This document shows, one piece after another, positions 47,110 to 56,404 of a stretch of 64,000 nucleotides of DNA. Source of the stretch: Rheinheimera hassiensis (GTDB lineage Bacteria; Pseudomonadota; Gammaproteobacteria; Enterobacterales; Alteromonadaceae); contig NZ_JAKUJZ010000003.1 in NCBI RefSeq assembly GCF_022436675.1, positions 446,226 through 510,225 of the forward strand. Direction: 5' to 3'. How positions within the stretch are numbered: the stretch's first letter is position 1; every line of letters starts with the position of its first letter. The notes below the pieces were generated by a model, which saw only the letters and a program-made list of their open reading frames with translations, had not been told where the DNA came from and made no database searches. The translations under genes were made by a program, and so were the position numbers.

Positions 47110-48145
47110 ACTGGGCCAACGTGCGATAGGACCGGAAGAGGCGCCATTTATTATCGCAGAGCTGTCGGGTAATCATGATCAGTCTTTAGACAAAGCGCTG
47201 GCGATGGTAGATGCCGCTGCAGCTTGCGGCGCTGACGCCATTAAAATACAAACCTATACAGCAGACAGCATGACGCTGAATATTCAACACGGCGATTTTG
47301 TTATTCAGGACCAGGGTAATCTGTGGCAGGGACAATCACTTTATCAGCTATATCAGCTGGCCATGACCCCTTGGGACTGGCATCAGGCTATTTTTGCTCG
47401 GGCAACACAACACGGTATGCTGGCATTTAGTACGCCCTTTGACCAGACAGCCGTCGATTTTCTCGAACAGTTAAATGTACCCTGCTACAAAATTGCCTCA
47501 TTTGAAAACAGCGATCACGCATTACTCACTGCAGTAGCTAGAACCGGCAAACCGGTGATAATGTCTACCGGTATGGCAACACAAACCGAGCTGGCTGAAT
47601 CGGTAGAGGTACTGCGTAAACACGGTTGCAATCAGCTTATCCTGCTGAAGTGCACCAGCCACTACCCGGCCGATCCGGTTGATGCCAATCTGGCGACAAT
47701 CCCGCATTTAGCCCAGCTGTTTAACTGTCAGGTTGGTTTATCTGACCATACTGCCGGCATCGGTGTAGCCGTTGCCAGTGTGGTGCTGGGCGCAACAGTC
47801 ATTGAGAAACACTTTGTGCTAGACAGAAGTGAAGGCGGCGTTGATGCCGAATTTTCCCTTGAGCCCGATGAATTTTCCGCGCTGGTGCAGGAGTGCAACC
47901 GCGCTGCGGTAGCGCTGGGTAAAGTCACTTACGGCGGTACAGACAAAGAGCAGGCCTCGCGTAAATACCGCCGCTCATTATATATTGCCGAAGATATGCA
48001 ACCGGGTGAAATCTTCACCCCGGCTAACTTACGTTCAGTGCGCCCCGGCTTGGGTCTGGAGCCGAAATACCTGCCAATGTTGCTGGGTAAACCAATTAAA
48101 AAGGCGGCGGCCAAAGGCACCGCGATGAGCTGGGAGTATCTGTAG
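47096..48145 (+). CDS. pseI: PseI, pseudaminic acid synthase
   Basis: PseI condenses the 6-deoxy-AltdiNAc sugar with phosphoenolpyruvate to give pseudaminic acid. The 349-residue NeuB-family protein has AELSGNHDQSLDKAL near the N-terminus, CTSHYPAD, GLSDHTAGIG and a C-terminal SAF (antifreeze-like) domain (about 290-349). ATG start overlapping pseG. Confidence 0.96.
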   Translation: MAVIKLGQRAIGPEEAPFIIAELSGNHDQSLDKALAMVDAAAACGADAIKIQTYTADSMTLNIQHGDFVIQDQGNLWQGQSLYQLYQLAMTPWDWHQAIFARATQHGMLAFSTPFDQTAVDFLEQLNVPCYKIASFENSDHALLTAVARTGKPVIMSTGMATQTELAESVEVLRKHGCNQLILLKCTSHYPADPVDANLATIPHLAQLFNCQVGLSDHTAGIGVAVASVVLGATVIEKHFVLDRSEGGVDAEFSLEPDEFSALVQECNRAAVALGKVTYGGTDKEQASRKYRRSLYIAEDMQPGEIFTPANLRSVRPGLGLEPKYLPMLLGKPIKKAAAKGTAMSWEYL

Positions 48146-48149
48146 CACT

Positions 48150-48737
48150 ATGGTGGCAGCAAAGCAGTATCCCGTCAGTCAGTTTCGCCCTCTAACTAAG
48201 GCCGACCTGGAGCTGATATGGCAGTGGCGTAACCAACCGGATATCCGTCGCAATATGCACAATGACACGCCGATTAGCTGGCATGAACACCTTGCCTGGT
48301 TTGAGAAGCTGAAGTTCGATTTAAGCCGTAACTTCTTTGTGTTTTATCAGAATGAACGGCCAATAGGTGTGCTTAACTTTAACCAGCACAGCAGCGGCGT
48401 GCTGGAATGGGGCTGTTATCTGGGTGAAACCAATGTTTGGCCAGGCTCCGGGCTGTTGCTGGAGATTGCCGCACTGGACTATGCGACGATGCAAAACGCA
48501 CAGTACAGCCTATATGCTGAAGTGCTATCTTTTAACCAAAGCGTGCTAAAAATGCACCAGCTATTTGGTTACCAGCCTTTACCCGACTTACCGGGCAAAC
48601 ACAGAGATAATCAGCCTTATCAGGTAAAAGCGTTTCACTACCCGCTGGCCGACTGGCGTGCCAACCGCGACGCCGTATTAGCGCGTTTGCCAAAGCAAAT
48701 TGCTGCAGCGGCCAGTTTTATTCAATTTACTCAGTAG
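48150..48737 (+). CDS. pseH: PseH-like GNAT N-acyltransferase
   Basis: PseH acetylates the C4 amino group of the PseC product. The 195-residue protein has the GNAT fold, with FRPLTKADLELIWQWRNQPDIR at the start in the usual family style (motif split here as FRPLTKADLELIWQW then RNQPDIR), RPIGVLNF and GCYLGETNVWPGSGLLLE, and a C-terminal extension of about 25 residues. It follows pseI by four bases. With an ACP and acyl ligase next in the operon, its donor might be an acyl-ACP or other acyl-CoA instead of acetyl-CoA; this is inference. Confidence 0.85.
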   Translation: MVAAKQYPVSQFRPLTKADLELIWQWRNQPDIRRNMHNDTPISWHEHLAWFEKLKFDLSRNFFVFYQNERPIGVLNFNQHSSGVLEWGCYLGETNVWPGSGLLLEIAALDYATMQNAQYSLYAEVLSFNQSVLKMHQLFGYQPLPDLPGKHRDNQPYQVKAFHYPLADWRANRDAVLARLPKQIAAAASFIQFTQ

Positions 48738-48748
48738 CAGGTTTTAAC

Positions 48749-49006
48749 GTGGAACTGGAACATACTATTCGCCAAACGCTGGATCAGGTTGCCATCATCG
48801 CAAACTGTCAATTGATTGATAACATCAACGATGACACGGTACTGCTGCAAAGCGGGCTCGACTCGCTGGGCTTCGCGATGCTGGTAGCGCAACTGGAAGA
48901 AGATTTAGGCATAGATCCGTTCAGCCAGCTGCAAATAGCCGTTTATCCACGCACTTTTGCCGAATTTGTCGGCGTTTATCGCCAGACACTGGCAAACGGC
49001 AACTAA
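48749..49006 (+). CDS. Acyl carrier protein
   Basis: An 85-residue acidic four-helix carrier with the phosphopantetheine site GLDSLG (Ser39). GTG start 11 bases after pseH. It is not the housekeeping ACP: it lies in a glycosylation operon and is followed by an AMP-forming ligase and a ketoreductase-like SDR. It probably carries a short acyl group for sugar modification. That role is inferred from context. Confidence 0.9.
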   Translation: MELEHTIRQTLDQVAIIANCQLIDNINDDTVLLQSGLDSLGFAMLVAQLEEDLGIDPFSQLQIAVYPRTFAEFVGVYRQTLANGN

Positions 49007-49011
49007 AACCA

Positions 49012-50295
49012 ATGAATCTGCTGCAGCGGCTGCAACAAGCGAACTATAACAGCACTGCCATCAGCGCCGGGGCTAATATCAGCCATACACAGTTGATAGC
49101 GCAAGCGCTGCAACTCAGGCAGCAATATCCGGCACTGCAACATCAGGCTATCGCCCTAAGCTACACCGACCTGAGCACTTTTACCTGTGCCCTGTTGGCG
49201 TTTGACGGCTGGTGCCGGGCACTTTATCTGCTGCCGGATAACACGCTTAAACTGCCAGAGCAGGTTATCTGCTGGCCTGAAAACACCCCAGCCGGAACTG
49301 CAACGCCCACAGCAGAACCTACCCACTGGTATTTGGCAACATCCGGCACTACCGGTACGCCCAAATGGATAGCGCATTCATTTACCAGCTTAAGCCGCGC
49401 CGCTAAAGCCTCAGTACAAAGTGCGGCATTGCACTGGGCATTATGTTATCAGCCAAGCCGTTTTGCCGGGCTGCAGGTGCTGCTGCAAAGCCTGCTGTCC
49501 GGTGCAGTAATAACCGACTGCAGTAGCGGTGATGCGCAGCAGCGTTTTAACCTGATGCTGCAACACAGTGTGAATGCGGTATCGGCCACGCCCTCTTTGT
49601 GGCGACAGTTACTGATGACAGCGCAATTAAGCACACTGCCCTTGCAACAAATAACGCTGGGCGGTGAAATTGCCGATCAGCCCTTACTTGATACACTGGC
49701 AGTGTTATTCCCAACTGCCCGTCTGCTACATATTTACGCCTCTACCGAGGCCGGTGTGGGTTTTGCCGTTGCCGATAAGCGTGCTGGCTTTCCGGCCAGT
49801 TGGTTAAATCAACGTCACAGCAACCTGTTGCTTAAAATCGATGCCAACCAACATTTATGGTTAAAGCCGCCACAGCAGCCTGATACCGGCCTGGCGTCTG
49901 ATGCTGATAGCGATGGCTATCTGGACAGCAGCGATTTAGTCAGTATTGTGCAAGACAGAGTTATCTTTCTGGGGCGTGCCAGCGGTGTTATTAATGTTGG
50001 CGGCAATAAAGTACACCCTGAGCAGGTAGAACAGGTATTGTTACAGTACCCTGCCGTGCGCCAGGCAAAGGTGTATGCCAAAGCCAGTAGCGTCTTAGGC
50101 CAGTTAGTTATCGCAGATATTGTTGTCGACACCGGTACTGACAGTAAAGCACTGCAAGCTCAGTTGGTACGCCACTGCCAGCAACAACTGGAGCGCTATC
50201 AGCTGCCAGCCCGGTTTAATATAGTCAGCAGCTTAGCAACCAATGCGACCGGTAAGTTAAGCCGTAAGGCCGACGTAAAGGAGCATCATGAGTAA
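49012..50295 (+). CDS. AMP-forming acyl ligase (acyl-ACP synthetase-like)
   Basis: An ANL-superfamily enzyme expected to activate a carboxylic acid as the acyl-AMP and load it, most likely onto the adjacent ACP. The 427-residue protein is short for the family (usual ~500). It has the ATP loop ATSGTTGTPK (109-118), the YASTEAG motif, a late core motif and a C-terminal NATGKLSRK with the catalytic Lys. It starts five bases after the ACP gene and overlaps the SDR gene by eight bases. The acyl substrate cannot be told. Confidence 0.85.
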   Translation: MNLLQRLQQANYNSTAISAGANISHTQLIAQALQLRQQYPALQHQAIALSYTDLSTFTCALLAFDGWCRALYLLPDNTLKLPEQVICWPENTPAGTATPTAEPTHWYLATSGTTGTPKWIAHSFTSLSRAAKASVQSAALHWALCYQPSRFAGLQVLLQSLLSGAVITDCSSGDAQQRFNLMLQHSVNAVSATPSLWRQLLMTAQLSTLPLQQITLGGEIADQPLLDTLAVLFPTARLLHIYASTEAGVGFAVADKRAGFPASWLNQRHSNLLLKIDANQHLWLKPPQQPDTGLASDADSDGYLDSSDLVSIVQDRVIFLGRASGVINVGGNKVHPEQVEQVLLQYPAVRQAKVYAKASSVLGQLVIADIVVDTGTDSKALQAQLVRHCQQQLERYQLPARFNIVSSLATNATGKLSRKADVKEHHE

Positions 50296-51004
50296 ATTAG
50301 TGATTGTTACCGGTGCCAGCCGGGGTTTGGGCTTAGCGATATGCCGCCAATTGCTGCAGGCCGGTTATAGCGTACTGGCGCTGGCCAGAAGCCAAAGCGA
50401 TGAGTTAACACAGCTACAACAGCAAGGCTTACACTTTTGCGCAGCTGATTTATCTGAACTGGATAAGATCCCCGCCCTTTGTAGCGAACTGACTAAGCAA
50501 TACGGCCGACCTTATGCGCTGATTAACAACGCTGCTGTTGGTTATGATGGTGTACTTGCAACGATGCACAACACTGAGATAAATAGCTTACTTAACCTGA
50601 ATATTCAGGCACCTATCTTGCTTAGTAAGTACTTGCTAAGGCCAATGTTGTTAAACCAAAGCGGCCGTATCGTCAATATTTCGTCGATTATCGCCCGCAC
50701 CGGTTTTAACGGCTTAAGCGTATATGCCGCCAGTAAAGCGGCACTGGAAGGTTTTAGTAAATCTTTAGCCCGTGAAGTTGGCAAAGCCGGTATCACAGTA
50801 AACTGCGTGGCACCGGGTTATATGCAAACCGAGATGACGCAAAGCTTACAGGGCGATAAGCTGGAAAGTATAAAACGGCGCAGCCCACTGGGCCGGCTGG
50901 CCACGCCAGATGATGCAGCCGGTGCAGTGGTGTATCTGCTAAGCGAACAAGCAGCGGCGATAACCGGCACAACTATTATTGTTGATGCGGGAAGTACTGC
51001 TTAA
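50288..51004 (+). CDS. SDR oxidoreductase, FabG-like
   Basis: A 238-residue short-chain dehydrogenase with the NADP(H) motif TGASRGLG (8-15), NNAA (80-83), catalytic Ser near 132, Tyr146 and Lys150 (YAASK). It resembles 3-oxoacyl-ACP reductase. Being coupled to the ligase and ACP, it may reduce a 3-oxoacyl-ACP to a 3-hydroxyacyl-ACP. It is the last gene of the pse operon; I see no clear terminator after it. Confidence 0.85.
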   Translation: MSKLVIVTGASRGLGLAICRQLLQAGYSVLALARSQSDELTQLQQQGLHFCAADLSELDKIPALCSELTKQYGRPYALINNAAVGYDGVLATMHNTEINSLLNLNIQAPILLSKYLLRPMLLNQSGRIVNISSIIARTGFNGLSVYAASKAALEGFSKSLAREVGKAGITVNCVAPGYMQTEMTQSLQGDKLESIKRRSPLGRLATPDDAAGAVVYLLSEQAAAITGTTIIVDAGSTA

Positions 51005-51069
51005 CCCCGCTTTCCATGTTTTAGATAACATTTCTACATAAACTTTAAAAATCTAAACCAATTCCAAGG

Positions 51070-51087
51070 TTGGCACCTTATTTGCTT
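51070..51087 (+). promoter_or_regulatory. Consensus sigma54 promoter before the truncated secreted-protein gene
   Basis: TTGGCACCTTATTTGCTT matches TTGGCAC-N5-TTGC without a mismatch, with ten bases between GG and GC. It lies 53 bases before the ATG at 51140, giving a leader of about 43 bases. It is the best sigma54 site I found in the window, yet its gene is destroyed. Confidence 0.8.
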
Positions 51088-51139
51088 AAATTTAGCACCT
51101 AATTAAGGGTGATAAAATAAGTTCTTTAAAGGAATAGTT

Positions 51140-51257
51140 ATGATTTTAAAATCACTGCCTGCTTTTATTGTCTTTCTTATAATGTGGTCAGGAAAATGTC
51201 TGGCTGCCCCAATTGTCATAGAATCTTCTTTTGACTATAACAGTGAAGGATGGGGAC

Positions 51258-51262
<5 letters not shown>
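51140..51262 (+). pseudogene. Truncated secreted-protein gene, cut by an IS element
   Basis: ATG at 51140 with AAAGGA at 51129-51134. The first 40 codons give a Sec signal peptide (hydrophobic PAFIVFLIMW, likely cleavage after CLA) and the start of a mature domain APIVIESSFDYNSEGW. The IS element begins at 51258 and supplies the stop. The mature start resembles secreted beta-sandwich proteins, and the combination with a sigma54 promoter recalls PEP-CTERM substrates of exosortase systems, but the C-terminus that would show this is gone. Function unknown. Confidence 0.7.
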
Positions 51263-52150
<888 letters not shown>

Positions 52151-52460
52151 TAGCCTTTTTTAATATGGCTTTTTCCCGCTCCAGCCTGTTCACTCTGGCT
52201 TCCAGCTCCTGAATCCGCTGCTGCTCCGGCGTCAGAGCTTTAGCCTTGGGGGTTACTCCACCGCGCTCTTGCTCAAGCTGCTCTACCCAGCGGCGAAGTG
52301 CACTCTCACCAACACCAAGTGACTTAACTGCTTGTGCAATACTGTAGCCCTGGTCAAGCACCAGACCGGCAGCATCACGCTTAAATTCTGTTGAAAACGT
52401 ACGACGTTGTTTTGCCATTGAACACCTCTCCTAACGTGGTAATCTTACCACCTAAAATGG

Positions 52461-52485
52461 TGTCCGGTTTTATTAAACCACTACA
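52461..52485 (-). repeat. IS3 element terminal inverted repeat (orfA end)
   Basis: Read on the minus strand it begins TGTAGTGGTTTAA and ends CCGGACA; partner of 51258-51282. Confidence 0.85.
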
Positions 52486-52487
52486 CA

Positions 52488-52649
52488 CATTTTATCGACA
52501 GAATGCCCAAAGGTAGTGTCATCGTGTTTGATGAGCTGAATGAAGAAGCCTTCCCGGGCGAAACGCTTGCCGTACTTGAAACAATAGGTGTAAGAAATCT
52601 GAGAATCCAGAGCTTTGCATTTGAACCAAGGATCTCTTATGCCATTTAG
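52488..52649 (+). pseudogene. C-terminal remnant of a TylF-like methyltransferase
   Basis: In frame from 52488 to the TAG at 52647-52649 the sequence reads about 53 residues including GSVIVFDELNEEAFPGET and LRIQSFAFEPRISYAI. This is the C-terminal end of the TylF/MycF (macrocin O-methyltransferase-like) SAM-dependent family found in polysaccharide clusters, as I remember it. There is no start; the rest is missing at the IS boundary. It is on the opposite strand to gmd and in the same direction as the pse operon. Confidence 0.7.
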
Positions 52650-52670
52650 AATAATCGGTAACATCAGGTG

Positions 52671-52694
52671 GCGGCTGTTCAACGATACAGCCGC
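52671..52694. terminator. Hairpin between the methyltransferase remnant and gmd
   Basis: Eight-bp perfect stem GCGGCTGT / ACAGCCGC with an eight-base loop. The T stretch after it (GATTTAACGCTATTT) is weak, so termination is only likely because it lies between convergent genes. Confidence 0.4.
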
Positions 52695-52707
52695 GATTTA
52701 ACGCTAT

Positions 52708-53733
52708 TTAAACCTGTTGTCGTTTTAAATCAGCCTGAACCATTAATTCACACAGAGTTTGCACCGACGTATCGCTCTGCCATCCAAGCAATCTTTTTGC
52801 TTTATCTGCATTTCCAATCAGCAAATCAACCTCTGCGGGACGAAAAAACTCCGGGTTTATTTTGACGAGTTGCTTGCCTGATTTTTTACAAAAACCGACT
52901 TCATCTACACCGCTGCCAGAAAAATCGATATCTACCCCGATATATTCAAAAGAATAGCGAATGAAATCACGTACAGATTGCGTTACCCCCGTTGCCAACA
53001 CAAAGGTCTCAGGCTCATCATGCTGAATAATGTTGTACATCCCCTCTACGTATTCCTTTGCATATCCCCAGTCTCTTCTTGCATCAAGATTGCCAAGTTC
53101 GAGGCAGTCGAGTTTACCGTACTTAATCCTGGCTACCGCATCTGTTATTTTCCGTGTGACAAACTCTATTCCACGCAGCGGAGATTCATGATTGAACAAA
53201 ATACCACTACTACAGAACATACCGTAGGCTTCTCGGTAATTAATTGCCATGCAGTGGGCGAATAACTTGGCTGCACCGTAAGGACTGCGCGGATAAAAAG
53301 GCGTAGACTCATCCTGCGGCACCTGCTGTACTTTACCAAACATTTCTGAGGTGCTGGCTTGGTAGAATCGGATCGATTTATCGACCAACTTGACAGCTTC
53401 GAGTAAATGCACTGGGCCAATCCCCGTTACCAGTGCTGTTGTTAAAGGCTGCTTGAAAGAGGTACCAACATGGCTTTGCGCGGCCAAATGATAAATTTCA
53501 TCAGGCTTTATTTCATCAACCAGACGGATGCAGTTTGATAAATCAGTCAAATCTACTTCGACCAATTTCAAACGCTCACTGCCATATACATTGAGCTCCG
53601 CTAACCGCCAGAAATTACTGGTACTGGTTCGCCGGTAAGTGCCATACACCTGGTAGCCAAGGTCTAGCAGAAAGCGGGTAAGATAAGCTCCATCCTGACC
53701 TGTTATCCCCGTTATAATTGCTTTTTTTACCAT
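52708..53733 (-). CDS. gmd: GDP-mannose 4,6-dehydratase
   Basis: Gmd turns GDP-D-mannose into GDP-4-keto-6-deoxymannose, precursor of GDP-rhamnose, fucose or perosamine. The 341-residue extended SDR has GITGQDGAYL near the N-terminus, catalytic ASTSEMFG and YGAAK, NHESPLRG and GNLDARRDWGYAKEYVEGM (all family landmarks). It overlaps the glycosyltransferase before it by seven bases and is the last gene of the minus-strand cluster. The partner reductase or aminotransferase is not in the window. Confidence 0.95.
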   Translation of the reverse strand: MVKKAIITGITGQDGAYLTRFLLDLGYQVYGTYRRTSTSNFWRLAELNVYGSERLKLVEVDLTDLSNCIRLVDEIKPDEIYHLAAQSHVGTSFKQPLTTALVTGIGPVHLLEAVKLVDKSIRFYQASTSEMFGKVQQVPQDESTPFYPRSPYGAAKLFAHCMAINYREAYGMFCSSGILFNHESPLRGIEFVTRKITDAVARIKYGKLDCLELGNLDARRDWGYAKEYVEGMYNIIQHDEPETFVLATGVTQSVRDFIRYSFEYIGVDIDFSGSGVDEVGFCKKSGKQLVKINPEFFRPAEVDLLIGNADKAKRLLGWQSDTSVQTLCELMVQADLKRQQV

Positions 53734-54671
53734 GGATAGCTCCAGTCTAATTGCGAAAGTAAAGTATCTGAAATTGCGGCACGTTCTTTTATCATCACTT
53801 CAAAGTCACTCTGCGTTTTTAAAATCGCAGATGTTCTGTCAGTAACCAAGTGACTATTGTATCTGAATAACTCCATTATTTTCCTGACATATAATTTCAA
53901 TAGCGCCAGCAAATTAGCATCTGAGAACTGTAACTCATTAATGACTTCAGCCATTGAATCCATTAAAAACTCAGCAGGGCTAGTTTCATGAAAAAGTCTG
54001 TAGATAAAAGGAGAATTAGCCGCTGAAAAATAGTTTTGCGTAGCTGATTTTCGCCTGTAAACCTGACAATCAGCTCTAAATTGAAATTCGCCCTGATTTA
54101 ATAACCGCATCATCATAAACCAATCACTAACGGGTCTATCATTCAAGCTTAGAATGGCAGTTGCAACCTGCTCCCGGCGGAATAAACCATAACACCATTG
54201 ATTTTCACAAGGGTCAGTTAAAAAGCTGTTCAGTCGACAATGCCACTTTCCTGACAATGGACGATTTGACCTTGCCGCTCGTTGCTGCCCGTCCGGATGC
54301 AGAAAAATTGTAGCGCCGGCACAAAAACCTTCGTCACTATTGTCTAAGACCTCTGCCAATTTGTCATAATATCCATCGCAAACATAATCATCTGTCGCCA
54401 GCCAGGCAAAATAATATTCACTGCTATTAAGATAAACGTCCTTGAAATTTTCTGCAGCACCAAGGTTTGAGTCCCTTTTATGAATAGCAAAATTGACGTC
54501 AGGATAGTCCTCCGCTATGTGCTGTATAACGGAAAGACTGTCGTCAGTTGAACTGTTATCGAAAAACACTAACTGTTTTATACGCTTTGATGTGAGCGCT
54601 GATTGCACAGCCTGCTCTATCATAGAGGTATTATTGTAATTGGGCATGCCCAGTGAAATAAACCTAGCCAA
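53727..54671 (-). CDS. Glycosyltransferase family 2
   Basis: A 314-residue GT-A enzyme: ISLGMPNYNN at the start, FFDNSSTDDS, and the metal-binding DXD-type WLATDDYVCDGYYD. It is cytoplasmic or peripheral, with no membrane segment. It overlaps the GT4-like gene by eight bases. Donor and acceptor are unknown. The DNA here is visibly more AT-rich than the flagellar genes. Confidence 0.88.
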   Translation of the reverse strand: MARFISLGMPNYNNTSMIEQAVQSALTSKRIKQLVFFDNSSTDDSLSVIQHIAEDYPDVNFAIHKRDSNLGAAENFKDVYLNSSEYYFAWLATDDYVCDGYYDKLAEVLDNSDEGFCAGATIFLHPDGQQRAARSNRPLSGKWHCRLNSFLTDPCENQWCYGLFRREQVATAILSLNDRPVSDWFMMMRLLNQGEFQFRADCQVYRRKSATQNYFSAANSPFIYRLFHETSPAEFLMDSMAEVINELQFSDANLLALLKLYVRKIMELFRYNSHLVTDRTSAILKTQSDFEVMIKERAAISDTLLSQLDWSYPW

Positions 54672-55626
54672 AAATCACCTCCTGAAAGAAGGTCGTAGAT
54701 ACTTTCTTCGGAGTACGAGCTAATGACCAGTTGTATATATATTTCTTTAGGTTATTCACATGCTCAATCTCATTAATACACTTATCAATATGACCCACTG
54801 CGGCAGAGAAATCAGGCGGCAGAATCCAAGCCCGATACTCTTCTGGCAGATCAGTATTATCAAATAGTGTTAACGGAACAAAACACGGAATATTACGCCC
54901 AAGAAAATTAGTCAGAGCACTGGAGTTGAGATTATCTGCAGACAGAATAATAGCGGTATCCATCCGATCCAAGAGTTGATGAAACGCATCCTGAGTCAGA
55001 TATTCGTTATACAACTCCAAACTGTTCGGCAGAGGCGCTTCAGGTTTATAACCTGCAGCATGAATAATACCGGTAATTCCTATTCTTTCCTGTACTGAGT
55101 CGAGTAGTCCTATCAGCGCAGGTAAATTTTTGTTGCTTCTGGCATGTCCGGCTGTACCAATACTGCAAACTTCTTTCAATGGCTTATACAAAGGCTCGTG
55201 GATATATACTGGCAAAGGTGTAATATGAATCTTGTGACTGACATCTTCAAATCCAAGTATTCCAATATGCTTCAGTGAGTGCAGTACTATCGTGTCTGCA
55301 TTTACTTTAAGCCAATTTCGAATCAAGAACTCTGCGGTATTATCAACGCTTAGGTGACTAGCCACGTTATGTACTGTCCATATTATCCGAACGCCTATCT
55401 GCTTCATCTTTTCGAGGCGTTCAACAAAGATAGTTGCAGACAGCATAGGATTATCTGAGTGTTTGATCACTGCATCTTCCCAATGCAGATGAAATATATC
55501 ACCGCTTTGAAACGGCAAATGGCGGTTCCAAACGATAAGTTCTACGCCAAAGGCCGCAGCCTCAGAATATAAAAGTTCGGTATATTCGTTTGTCTTGTAA
55601 TGCGGAAAATAAAATATTTTGGTCAT
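54664..55626 (-). CDS. Glycosyltransferase, GT-B fold (GT4-like)
   Basis: A 320-residue protein with a Rossmann-like start IFYFPHYKTNEYTELLY, HLHWEDAVI, VHNVASHLS and a C-terminal half with CSIGTAGHARSNKNLPALI, consistent with a GT-B glycosyltransferase. The E-x7-E motif is not obvious. It lies between the GT2 gene and the CmcI-like gene (seven bases). Specificity unknown. Confidence 0.72.
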   Translation of the reverse strand: MTKIFYFPHYKTNEYTELLYSEAAAFGVELIVWNRHLPFQSGDIFHLHWEDAVIKHSDNPMLSATIFVERLEKMKQIGVRIIWTVHNVASHLSVDNTAEFLIRNWLKVNADTIVLHSLKHIGILGFEDVSHKIHITPLPVYIHEPLYKPLKEVCSIGTAGHARSNKNLPALIGLLDSVQERIGITGIIHAAGYKPEAPLPNSLELYNEYLTQDAFHQLLDRMDTAIILSADNLNSSALTNFLGRNIPCFVPLTLFDNTDLPEEYRAWILPPDFSAAVGHIDKCINEIEHVNNLKKYIYNWSLARTPKKVSTTFFQEVIFG

Positions 55627-55633
55627 GGCTACA

Positions 55634-56404
55634 TTATGCCTTGACTCGTCTTAGCCATGCTCCGGGCCAATGGGTAATATTGTTCTCCAAGTGGCTCTCA
55701 TTAAACGGCCAAATAGGTTGCTCCAGACAGAACTCGGGATGGGCAGCAGCAAAATCAACAGCCGCATTACGAGGGTTGTCATGCGCCCATTCAGCTTTTC
55801 CTCTGGGGGCTGTAGTCAAATCGTACATAATACCGTCGGTGGCGACAATATAAGAATCGGTCGATACCAAATGTGCGTATGCGCCCAGCTCTGCCATCAC
55901 ATGTTGATAGCTATGATCAGAGTCAAGGATAATCAGTACTTTCTCATCAGGGGCGATCATGGAGCTGACTTTGCTGACTAACGTTGACTCAACCGAACTG
56001 CCCTCAAGTAAAGTAATGCGATGGAACAGAGGATGTTTCTCAATTTCAACCCTGTTATGGTGCCGAATGTCTATATCGATCCCTATCACCCGGCCTTTGC
56101 CGATAGCCTGCATTAAGCTTGCATAAAAAATCAGTGAACCGCCATGCGCAACGCCTGTTTCAATAATTACATCCGGTTGAATGGCATAGATAACTTCCTG
56201 AATTCGTAACATATCTTCCGGTAGCTGTATAACAGGACGGCCAAACCAGCTAAAGGTGTATTGATACTTTTGATCCCAGCCAACCCTTACCCACTGACGG
56301 GAAATAACTTCGAAAGCTTGTTTAGAATACAAAGGTAAAACTTGTTCCGCTCCATTATCGACAACAGTCAGAGTGTCCAGATCCGTATCCAATGTAATTT
56401 TCAT
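55634..56404 (-). CDS. CmcI-family (cephalosporin hydroxylase-like) SAM methyltransferase
   Basis: The 256-residue protein has PDVIIETGVAHGGSLIFYAS (SAM-binding), IGIDIDIRHHNR and ILDSDHSYQHVMAEL with metal-ligand Asp/His, the Cephalosporin-hydroxylase/rhamnosyl-O-methyltransferase family. In polysaccharide clusters such proteins are thought to be sugar O-methyltransferases. I chose the ATG at 56402-56404, preceded by GGAG and overlapping the upstream stop as ATGA, over an ATG four codons earlier. Confidence 0.85.
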   Translation of the reverse strand: MKITLDTDLDTLTVVDNGAEQVLPLYSKQAFEVISRQWVRVGWDQKYQYTFSWFGRPVIQLPEDMLRIQEVIYAIQPDVIIETGVAHGGSLIFYASLMQAIGKGRVIGIDIDIRHHNRVEIEKHPLFHRITLLEGSSVESTLVSKVSSMIAPDEKVLIILDSDHSYQHVMAELGAYAHLVSTDSYIVATDGIMYDLTTAPRGKAEWAHDNPRNAAVDFAAAHPEFCLEQPIWPFNESHLENNITHWPGAWLRRVKA

